Assembly (NCBI GenBank): GCA_021780625.1 | Contig: JAJXYI010000365.1 | Location: 1-5,095 of the forward strand | DNA: 5,095 bases | Source of the DNA: a bacterium | Lineage (GTDB): Bacteria; Verrucomicrobiota; Verrucomicrobiae; Opitutales; Opitutaceae | Direction of reading: 5' to 3' | Shown here: piece after piece, positions 1-5,095 of the stretch | Position numbering within the stretch: position 1 is the stretch's first letter | How the letters are laid out: every line of letters begins with the position of its first letter | Notes under the pieces: model-generated | The model's input: only the letters and a program-made list of their open reading frames with translations | What the model was told of the DNA's origin: nothing | Databases searched by the model: none | Made by a program: the position numbers and the translations under genes

Positions 1-735
1 GATCTTCCGAAGAGCGGCTATCATTTCCCGATCGGCGCCCGCGAACGGATCGTCGCCTTGATCGATCCGGGCACCTGGAAGGAGATGGATGCCGAGATCA
101 GCGCAGCCGACCCGCTCGGTTTTGTGGACGCGCAGCCGTACAAGGATCGGCTGGTTCGCTATGAGCGCGAGAGCGGTCTCCCCGAGGCTGTGGTGACCGG
201 GACGGGCAAGATCTACGGCATCCCGGTATCGCTGGCGGTCATGGATTTTCGGTTCTGCGGCGGCACCCTCGGTTCGGCGACGGGCGAAAAGATCACCCGC
301 GCCATCGAGACCGCCCTCACGCGCAAGATCCCGTGTATCATTTTCAGCACGTCGGGCGGTGCGCGCATGCAGGAAGGCATCCTCTCGCTGATGCAGATGG
401 CCAAGACCAGCGCCGCGCTCGGTCGGCTCGCCGAGGCCCGCCTGCCCTACATTTCGGTCCTGACCAACCCCACCACCGGCGGTGTTTCGGCCAGTTATGC
501 GACGCTTGGTGACGTGATCATCGCCGAACCCGGCGCGCTGATCGGCTTCGCGGGACCCCGCGTGATCAAGGAAACCACGAAGCAGACGCTTCCGCCGGGA
601 TTCCAAAGCGCCGAGTTCCTGCTGCAGCACGGCTTGGTCGACCTCATCGTGCCGCGCACGGAAATGCGCGAAAAGCTCCGGGATGTGCTCCAGGCGCTCT
701 TCGTGCGCAAGGTCGGCGGCAAAGACCGCAACTGA
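1..735 (+). CDS. accD: Acetyl-CoA carboxylase carboxyltransferase beta subunit, 5' end missing
   Basis: The gene is open from the first base of the window (frame 1), so the true start lies upstream; the TTG at 58 is internal. The visible 244 residues cover the crotonase-like core of AccD. With AccA it transfers the carboxyl group from carboxybiotin to acetyl-CoA, giving malonyl-CoA for fatty acid synthesis in the cytoplasm. Family signatures, numbered from base 1: ARERI near 13-17, the GGTLGS glycine loop near 87-92 followed by GEKITRA, SGGARMQEG near 118-126, TTGGVSASYA near 158-167, GFAGPRVI near 182-189 and GFQSAEFLLQHGLVD near 200-214. E. coli AccD is about 304 residues, so roughly 45-60 N-terminal residues are outside the window. 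Oddity: where the second CPKC pair of the zinc ribbon is expected, the sequence reads LPKS (residues 2-5). The family call is very secure. Confidence 0.97.
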   Translation, partial: DLPKSGYHFPIGARERIVALIDPGTWKEMDAEISAADPLGFVDAQPYKDRLVRYERESGLPEAVVTGTGKIYGIPVSLAVMDFRFCGGTLGSATGEKITRAIETALTRKIPCIIFSTSGGARMQEGILSLMQMAKTSAALGRLAEARLPYISVLTNPTTGGVSASYATLGDVIIAEPGALIGFAGPRVIKETTKQTLPPGFQSAEFLLQHGLVDLIVPRTEMREKLRDVLQALFVRKVGGKDRN

Positions 736-747
736 TCGCTTTCGCAG

Positions 748-771
748 ACCGCCGCCCTCGACGACGGCGGT
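748..771 (+). terminator. GC-rich hairpin after accD, possible weak terminator
   Basis: A perfect 7-bp inverted repeat (ACCGCCG at 748-754, CGGCGGT at 765-771) encloses a 10-base loop, 12 bases after the accD stop codon. A G-T wobble could extend it by one pair. The following bases (TCTCTCC) are pyrimidine-rich but contain no run of T, so it is not a classical intrinsic terminator. It could end or attenuate accD transcription before folC, or be chance in GC-rich DNA. Confidence 0.3.
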
Positions 772-834
772 TCTCTCCACGCACGATTGCCTCCGAGACC
801 GGACGCCTCCCTCGACGGTGAAGCGCCTTCTGCC

Positions 835-2166
835 GTGACTCCCAATCCAGCAACTCCGCAGCCTCGGCCTGCGCGCTTCGCCAGCTATTTGGCGGTGCAG
901 GACTATTTGTTCGGGCTGAAGTCCAAGGGAGTGCACTTCGGGATCGACCGCATGCGCCTGCTGGCGGACGAGCTCGACCACCCGGAACTTGCAATCCCGA
1001 CCATCCACGTCACGGGCACAAATGGAAAGGGGTCCGTCTGCGCGATGCTCGACTCAATCCTCCGGGCCGCAGGTTGGAGGACCGGTCTCTACACGTCGCC
1101 GCATCTGGTCAGGCTCGGCGAACGGGTCCAGGTGAACCGTCGCATCCTGCACGAGGACGAGTTGTCCGCCTATGTCGCGGAGCTGAGGCCCATCGCCGAA
1201 CGTCTCGATCGGCGGGGCGAGGACTGCCATCCCACGTTTTTCGAGTTCATGACGGCGATCGCCTTCCTTCACTTCAAGAGGAGCCAGTGCGACATCGGCG
1301 TGATCGAAGTCGGCATGGGAGGAGAGTTCGATGCGACCAACGTGGTGCTGCCCGAAGTGGCAGTCGTCACGTCGATCGGCTTGGACCACTGCGAGTTCCT
1401 GGGCGACACGATTGAAAAGATCGCACGCACGAAGTCCGGCATCATCAAGCCTGGCAGGCCCGTCGTGATCGGCCGACTGCCCGCGGCAGCCGAGACCGTC
1501 GTGCGCGAGGTCGCGGCTCGCTGCGGCTCGCGAGTGGTGTCCGTGCGCGAGGAGTACGGCGACGATATCGAATGCTATCCCTCGACCTCCCTCGAGGGCG
1601 ACTATCAGCGCTGGAACGCCGCCACCGCCGCGCTCGTGGCGCGCGCCCTGGGGCCGCGTTGGAAACTCACGAACGAGGTGATCGCACGGGGTCTCGCGGA
1701 GGTCTGCTGGACCGGACGCTGGCAGCGGGGCAGGATAGGGGCGACGGAGGTCGTGTTCGATGCCTCGCACAATCCCGAAGGGGCCGAGGTGCTGGATCTC
1801 AACCTTCGCCGGCTCGTGGCGGAAACTGGCCGCCCGCCCGTGGTGATCACCGGAGCCCTGGGGCACGCCCGCGCCCGGGCCTTGCTCGAGACCGTCTGCC
1901 GCCATGCGCGTGAAGTCCATCTCGTCGTGCCCAACCAAGCCCGCGCCTGCGGTTTCGAGGAGTTGGAATCGTTGATCCCTCCCTCGTTCACGGGTCTCTT
2001 GGCCAGGGCGACGCTGGACACCCTTTTCCCGACCACCGACCGGTGCACGGTCGGCGGGCCGGGCGATGTCGTGGTTGTCACGGGCTCGATCTACCTGCTC
2101 GGCGAAGTGCTGTCCCGGGTTCATCCGGAACTCGGTGCAAATGAAGGGCGCCTGCAGGATTTCTAG
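835..2166 (+). CDS. folC: Bifunctional dihydrofolate synthase / folylpolyglutamate synthase
   Basis: FolC is a cytoplasmic Mur-ligase-family enzyme that joins L-glutamate to dihydropteroate and extends folate polyglutamate tails, using ATP. Numbered from the GTG at 835 (443 residues, normal for the family), it shows the ATP-binding P-loop TGTNGKGS (60-67), YTSPHL (86-91), EVGMGGEFDATN (158-169; the Glu is the expected Mg ligand), DH (184-185), ARTKSGI with the lysine that is carbamylated in homologues (K200), WTGRWQ (292-297), DASHNP (309-314) and a C-terminal VTGSIYLLGEV. Usual forms are GGRLDATN and DGAHNP, so the Glu at 164 and Ser at 311 are departures. GTG 835 is preferred because GGTGAAG lies 11 bases upstream. 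A TTG at 787 would add 16 residues rich in Pro and Ala without a visible ribosome site, and starts around 889-895 cannot be excluded. It follows accD, as in E. coli. Confidence 0.96.
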   Translation: MTPNPATPQPRPARFASYLAVQDYLFGLKSKGVHFGIDRMRLLADELDHPELAIPTIHVTGTNGKGSVCAMLDSILRAAGWRTGLYTSPHLVRLGERVQVNRRILHEDELSAYVAELRPIAERLDRRGEDCHPTFFEFMTAIAFLHFKRSQCDIGVIEVGMGGEFDATNVVLPEVAVVTSIGLDHCEFLGDTIEKIARTKSGIIKPGRPVVIGRLPAAAETVVREVAARCGSRVVSVREEYGDDIECYPSTSLEGDYQRWNAATAALVARALGPRWKLTNEVIARGLAEVCWTGRWQRGRIGATEVVFDASHNPEGAEVLDLNLRRLVAETGRPPVVITGALGHARARALLETVCRHAREVHLVVPNQARACGFEELESLIPPSFTGLLARATLDTLFPTTDRCTVGGPGDVVVVTGSIYLLGEVLSRVHPELGANEGRLQDF

Positions 2167-2258
2167 GGCCCTAAAGCGGGCTGGTCCCGACCGCGTCCGG
2201 CGTCCGCTTCTGCGCTTGCCCTTCGAGGGGGCCTTGGCCGACAGTGATTCGGTTATTT

Positions 2259-3587
2259 ATGAAACAACGAACCCTTGCGCGTGAAGTGACGGCCAGCGGC
2301 CACGGTCTGCACACCGGTGAAACGGTGACGCTCACCCTGAAGCCCGCCCCGGTCAACCACGGCATCGTCATCCGTCGCACGGACTTGCCCGGCAGCCCGG
2401 AGATCAAGCCCCACATCAATCTAATCGGGGACTTGGTCCGCAATACCGGCCTCACCGATGGCAATGTGCGCATCCACCTGGTCGAGCACGTGCTCAGCGC
2501 CCTGCACGGCTGTGGAATCGACAATGTGGTGATCGAGATGAATGCCTCCGAGCCTCCGATCATGGACGGCTCATCCAAGCCGTTCGTGAACCTCATCCTC
2601 CAGGGTGAGCCCGTGGAGCAGGAATCGGAGCGCGAATACTTCACGCTGGACACGCCCGTTTCCGTGTCGCGCGGCGACTCGTCCGTGATCGCACTGCCCT
2701 GTGACGAGTTCCGCATCTCCTGCACCTCGTCCGACAACCGCGGCATCCACACGCAGCACCTGTCGCTCACGATCGATCCCGACACCTACATCACCCAGAT
2801 CTCGGCGGCCCGCACGTTTACCGTGTACGAGGACATCGAGGAGCTGCTCAAGATGGGCAAGATCAAGGGAGGCTCCCTCGATTGCGCGGTCGTCATCAAG
2901 GGCGACAAGATCATCTCCAAGGAGCCGCTGCGATTTCCGGACGAGTTCGTCCGTCACAAGATTCTGGATATCATCGGCGACGTGCGCCTGCTCGGCATGC
3001 CGCTCAAGGCCCACATCGTCGCGATGCGGCCCGGTCATGCGATCAATGCCGAGCTGACCAAGGCCCTGTTCGCCCGACTCGAGGAGCTACGGAAGGGCCC
3101 AAAGAAGAAGCCGCGGCCCGCAACCTTGCTTCCGACCGAGACCTCCCTCGATATCCGCCGCATCCTCGACACAATCCCGCACCGCTATCCGTTCGTGATG
3201 GTCGACCGCGTGATCGAATTCATCGGGACCGATGAGCTCGTGGCCGTGAAGAATGTGACCATCAATGAGCCGTTTTTCCAGGGGCACTTTCCGGAGAACC
3301 CGGTGTTCCCCGGCGTGCTTCAGATCGAGGCCATGGCCCAGGCGGCCGGCATCCTGATGCTCCGTCGCACCTCGAAGGATTGCTCGACGGCTCTGTTCAT
3401 GAGCGCCGACAAGGTGAAGTTCCGCAAGCCCGTGCGTCCCGGCGACCAGATCATCATCAACGCGAAGATCACCAAGATCCGCGGCAACAAGCTGGCCGCC
3501 GCCGAGTGCTCATGCACCGTCGACGGCCAGGTGGTTTCGTCCGCCGAGTTGATGTTTGCCGTCGTCGCCCAAGGGGAGGAACTTTGA
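2259..3587 (+). CDS. lpxC/fabZ: Fused UDP-3-O-acyl-GlcNAc deacetylase (LpxC) and 3-hydroxyacyl-ACP dehydratase (FabZ)
   Basis: One uninterrupted 442-residue protein carries two enzymes. Residues 1 to about 279 are LpxC, the Zn-dependent committed step of lipid A synthesis. E76-H77 in LVEHV, T186 in ARTF, H233-K234 and D237 in FVRHKILD, D241 and H260 in RPGH match E. coli E78, H79, T191, H238, K239, D242, D246 and H265, so the zinc site (H77, H233, D237) is intact. A basic, Pro-rich linker (GPKKKPRP, 280-287) leads to FabZ (about 297-442), a hotdog-fold dehydratase converting (3R)-hydroxyacyl-ACP to trans-2-enoyl-ACP. It has [12 protein letters not shown] (307-318), [11 protein letters not shown] (342-352, catalytic H343) and catalytic E357 in IEAMAQ, the usual 14 residues apart. 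ATG 2259 gives the conserved MKQRTL beginning. A GTG at 2244 would add five residues and has GAGGGG 13 bases upstream. The fusion is known from Bacteroidota and PVC bacteria. Both active sites appear functional. Confidence 0.97.
   Translation: MKQRTLAREVTASGHGLHTGETVTLTLKPAPVNHGIVIRRTDLPGSPEIKPHINLIGDLVRNTGLTDGNVRIHLVEHVLSALHGCGIDNVVIEMNASEPPIMDGSSKPFVNLILQGEPVEQESEREYFTLDTPVSVSRGDSSVIALPCDEFRISCTSSDNRGIHTQHLSLTIDPDTYITQISAARTFTVYEDIEELLKMGKIKGGSLDCAVVIKGDKIISKEPLRFPDEFVRHKILDIIGDVRLLGMPLKAHIVAMRPGHAINAELTKALFARLEELRKGPKKKPRPATLLPTETSLDIRRILDTIPHRYPFVMVDRVIEFIGTDELVAVKNVTINEPFFQGHFPENPVFPGVLQIEAMAQAAGILMLRRTSKDCSTALFMSADKVKFRKPVRPGDQIIINAKITKIRGNKLAAAECSCTVDGQVVSSAELMFAVVAQGEEL
3573..3580 (+). 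promoter_or_regulatory. Ribosome binding site of lpxA
   Basis: The purine run GGGGAGGA lies inside the last codons of lpxC-fabZ and is the only strong Shine-Dalgarno match before any start in the window. It ends 12 bases before ATG 3593 and 3 bases before an in-frame TTG at 3584 that overlaps the upstream stop codon. Neither spacing is ideal, so it shows that lpxA is translated from a shared transcript but does not settle which start is used. Confidence 0.6.
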
Positions 3588-3592
3588 GCGTC

Positions 3593-4378
3593 ATGGCCAC
3601 GACCATCCACCCGTCGGCGATCGTCGAGCCTGGCGCCCGTCTGGGCGAGGGCGTCGTGGTCGGTCCTTTTGCCTATGTCGGCCCGGAGGTTGCCCTAGGC
3701 GACGGCACCCGGCTCCATCATCATGCCACGGTCGAGGGCAACACCGTGGTGGGGCGGGAGTGCGAGATTTTTCCCTACGCGTGCATCGGAGGGAAGACCC
3801 AGGACCTCAAGTTCAAGGGCGGAAACCCGGGCGTGAGAATCGGCGACCGGAACGTCTTCCGCGAGTTCACCAGCGTCCATGCCGCAACGTACGACGGTGA
3901 TTTCACGGTCGTTGGCAACGAGAACACGCTCCTGGCCTATACCCACATCGCCCATGACTGCGTCGTGGGAAATCGTATTGTGATGAGCAACTACGCGGGT
4001 CTCGCCGGTCACGTCACGGTCGACGACTTCGTGGTCATCGGAGGCTACGGCGGCGTGCACCAGTTCTGCCGCGTTGGACGCCACGCGATGGTCGGCGCGT
4101 ACGCCAAGGTAGTTCAGGACGTGCCCCCTTATTTCATCGTGGACGGTTCGCCCGCCACGGTGCGCGCGATCAACAAGGTCGGCCTCGAACGCCACGGGTT
4201 CACGCCGGAACAGCTCGACCGGGTGAAACTCGTGCACCGAGTCCTCTACCGCGAGGGTCTCAACCGCTCGCAGGCCCTCGAGAAGCTCGCCGGCCACGCG
4301 CAAGCGGAATCCGACGAGGTGCGGCGGATCCTGGAGTTCGCACAGAAAAGCGAGCGCGGGATGGTGTCGGGCGCCTGA
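3593..4378 (+). CDS. lpxA: Acyl-ACP--UDP-N-acetylglucosamine O-acyltransferase
   Basis: LpxA transfers a (3R)-hydroxyacyl chain from ACP to the 3-OH of UDP-GlcNAc, the first step of lipid A synthesis; its product is the LpxC substrate. The 261 residues (E. coli has 262) form hexapeptide repeats of the left-handed beta-helix to about residue 185, such as AIVEPG, HIAHDCVVGN and VVIGGY, followed by a helical C-terminal domain. Residues matching E. coli catalytic and binding positions are D71 and K73 (QDLK), H96, H118 and the general base H121 (HIAHDC), H140 (LAGH), H156 (VHQF) and R200. Differences from E. coli: HAAT at 96-99 where HRGT is usual, a one-residue shorter loop after it, and A169 where E. 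coli has the chain-length ruler G173. ATG 3593 starts 5 bases after the lpxC-fabZ stop; TTG 3584 would overlap that stop by four bases and add three residues. The two genes are almost certainly co-transcribed. Confidence 0.97.
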   Translation: MATTIHPSAIVEPGARLGEGVVVGPFAYVGPEVALGDGTRLHHHATVEGNTVVGRECEIFPYACIGGKTQDLKFKGGNPGVRIGDRNVFREFTSVHAATYDGDFTVVGNENTLLAYTHIAHDCVVGNRIVMSNYAGLAGHVTVDDFVVIGGYGGVHQFCRVGRHAMVGAYAKVVQDVPPYFIVDGSPATVRAINKVGLERHGFTPEQLDRVKLVHRVLYREGLNRSQALEKLAGHAQAESDEVRRILEFAQKSERGMVSGA

Positions 4379-4384
4379 GGCGCC
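4370..4384 (+). repeat. Small inverted repeat holding the lpxA stop codon in its loop
   Basis: GGCGCC occurs at 4370-4375 and again at 4379-4384. Because the hexamer is self-complementary, the copies form a direct repeat and also a 6-bp all-GC stem. The three-base loop is exactly the lpxA TGA. The structure is certain on paper but short enough to arise by chance in GC-rich DNA. Confidence 0.4.
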
Positions 4385-4394
4385 GCGAGCCGCC

Positions 4395-4413
4395 GCGCAA
4401 ACGTTGTTTGCGC
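4395..4413 (+). terminator. Perfect 8-bp hairpin between lpxA and trpD, possible terminator
   Basis: GCGCAAAC (4395-4402) and GTTTGCGC (4406-4413) are fully complementary around a GTT loop, 16 bases after the lpxA stop. It is the most regular hairpin in any gap of this window. No T run follows (CTGGAATCC), so classical intrinsic termination is doubtful. It may protect the 3' end of lpxA mRNA, pause polymerase or take part in control of trpD. Confidence 0.35.
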
Positions 4414-4415
4414 TG

Positions 4416-4441
4416 GAATCCGACCGTGGATTTCTGAATCC
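4416..4441 (+). repeat. GAATCC direct repeat with an inverted GGATT between, upstream of trpD
   Basis: GAATCC occurs at 4416-4421 and 4436-4441, exactly 20 bases apart, with GGATT at 4428-4432 between them. GGATT can pair with AATCC on either side, giving two mutually exclusive 5-bp stems 11 bases or fewer before the trpD start. This could be an operator or a small RNA switch, but the stems are short and the evidence is only geometric. Confidence 0.3.
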
Positions 4442-4452
4442 TCGCCCCAGCC

Positions 4453-5095
4453 ATGTCCGCTCTCGCCCTGCTTACCTCCAAGCTCCAAGGCCGCCAGGAT
4501 CTCTCCGCCGACGAGGTGTCGGCGGTCGCCCTGCTCCTGGCCTCGGCGGAGGAACCCGACGCGGACAAGGCTGCGTTCCTGGCCGCGCTGGCCGACAAGG
4601 GTGAGACCGCAGAGGAAGTGGCGGCATTCGCCGCCGCATTCCGTCGTCTTGCGATTGATCCGGGCGTGCAGGAGTGGGCGCCGCGCGCGATCGATATTGT
4701 GGGAACGGGCGGCGACCACGCGGGTGGATTCAACGTGTCGAGCCTGGTGGTGCTGACGCTCGCAAGCGCCGGGGTGCCTGTGATGAAACACGGCAACCGG
4801 GGCATCACCTCGAAGTGCGGTAGTGCCGACCTGCTCGCGGGCCTGGGCTTCGATCTGGCTGCGCCCCCCGACAAGCTCCGCCGGGCCCTGGCCCAGCTGG
4901 GCTACGTGTTCTTCTTCGCGCCAAACTATCATCCCGCGTTCAAGCACGTGGGGCCCGTGCGGAAGCTGCTCGCCGCGCAGGGACGTCGTTCGGTGTTCAA
5001 CATCCTGGGCCCGCTTATCAACCCGGGCCGCCCCGCACACGTGCTGCTTGGCTCGTTCTCGGTGGAGTGGGCGGGCAAGCTCGCCGCCGCGGCGG
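4453..5095 (+). CDS. trpD: Anthranilate phosphoribosyltransferase, 3' end missing
   Basis: TrpD joins anthranilate to phosphoribosyl pyrophosphate, giving phosphoribosyl-anthranilate in tryptophan synthesis; it acts in the cytoplasm, usually as a dimer. The first 214 residues are visible, of about 340 in the family, and the frame is still open at the window edge. An N-terminal helical domain is followed by the PRPP site: DIVGTGGD (81-88), FNVSS (93-97), KHGNR (112-116), SKCGSADLL (120-128), then APNYHPAFKHVGPVR (156-170, with the conserved Arg at 170) and NILGPLINP (183-191). His89 replaces the Gly usual in GTGGDG. The later Asp-Glu metal site lies outside the window. ATG 4453 is the first start codon after an in-frame TGA at 4435. 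It has no Shine-Dalgarno match. The motifs favour TrpD over pyrimidine nucleoside phosphorylase, which shares the fold. Confidence 0.95.
   Translation, partial: MSALALLTSKLQGRQDLSADEVSAVALLLASAEEPDADKAAFLAALADKGETAEEVAAFAAAFRRLAIDPGVQEWAPRAIDIVGTGGDHAGGFNVSSLVVLTLASAGVPVMKHGNRGITSKCGSADLLAGLGFDLAAPPDKLRRALAQLGYVFFFAPNYHPAFKHVGPVRKLLAAQGRRSVFNILGPLINPGRPAHVLLGSFSVEWAGKLAAAA

Noticed and set aside
755..816. Repeated CCCTCGAC (755-762 and 809-816) in the accD-folC gap
   Set aside because: The same string and close variants recur inside folC and lpxC-fabZ as ordinary Ser-Leu-Asp/Glu codons, so it is compositional rather than a site.
2036..2054. Perfect 7-bp hairpin (CCGACCG / CGGTCGG) near the end of folC
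   Set aside because: It lies inside conserved coding sequence over 100 bases before the stop and has no T run; likely chance in GC-rich DNA.
1054..2124. Long minus-strand open frame opposite folC (356 codons)
   Set aside because: It lies wholly opposite a folC with all its motifs intact; its translation is rich in Arg, Asp, Gly and His with no family resemblance. Such frames are common in GC-rich DNA.
2167..2258. Possible promoter or terminator in the folC to lpxC-fabZ gap
   Set aside because: TTGCCC at 2216 and TTGGCC at 2234 resemble -35 boxes but no suitable -10 lies at 16-18 bases; the AAGCGG/CCGCTT pair (2174-2209) is only 6 bp around a long loop. Nothing supportable was found.
4404..4604. 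Small + strand frame overlapping the trpD start, considered as a leader peptide
   Set aside because: It runs about 150 bases into trpD in another frame, has no Trp codon cluster and reads like an Arg/Gly/Pro-rich shadow.
4246..5040. Minus-strand open frame opposite the end of lpxA and trpD (264 codons)
   Set aside because: It spans two confidently identified + strand genes and the gap between them, and shows no recognisable motif or start signal.
1..5095. An undescribed defence, mobile or biosynthetic system
   Set aside because: Every coding stretch is assigned to a well-known housekeeping family, the gaps are under 100 bases, and there are no transposase, integrase, repeat-array or toxin-antitoxin features.

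Overview
The window is GC-rich and reads as an ordinary bacterial core-metabolism segment. It holds five protein genes, all on the + strand, covering nearly every base: the 3' part of accD, complete folC, a fused lpxC-fabZ gene, lpxA, and the 5' part of trpD. No RNA gene, mobile element, CRISPR array or phage-like gene was seen. The lipid A genes show a Gram-negative, LPS-making bacterium. The fused LpxC-FabZ protein directly followed by lpxA, the high GC, and the general lack of Shine-Dalgarno sequences fit the Planctomycetota-Verrucomicrobiota-Chlamydiota group, most likely an Opitutaceae-like Verrucomicrobiota. Bacteroidota also carry this fusion but are usually less GC-rich. The placement is an inference from gene order and recall, not from a search.

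Layout: accD (cut by the left edge, ending at 735) is followed by a 99-base gap with one GC-rich hairpin, then folC (835-2166). A 92-base gap with no convincing signal precedes lpxC-fabZ (2259-3587). lpxA (3593-4378) follows after 5 bases, preceded by the only strong Shine-Dalgarno sequence in the window. A 74-base gap rich in small inverted repeats separates lpxA from trpD (from 4453, cut by the right edge).

How the genes fit together: AccD belongs to acetyl-CoA carboxylase, which makes malonyl-CoA for fatty acid synthesis. FabZ and LpxA compete for the same (3R)-hydroxyacyl-ACP pool: FabZ sends it on to phospholipid acyl chains, LpxA to lipid A. LpxC carries out the committed deacetylation that follows LpxA. 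Envelope lipid supply is therefore the theme of three of the five genes. FolC (folate polyglutamylation) next to accD is a pairing also found in E. coli. TrpD begins an apparently separate tryptophan-synthesis function.

No undescribed system is evident. The points most worth checking are residue-level: the visible part of AccD lacks the second cysteine pair of the usual zinc ribbon, LpxA has an alanine at the acyl-chain ruler position and has lost the usual HRGT motif, and a cluster of mutually exclusive small hairpins lies upstream of trpD.
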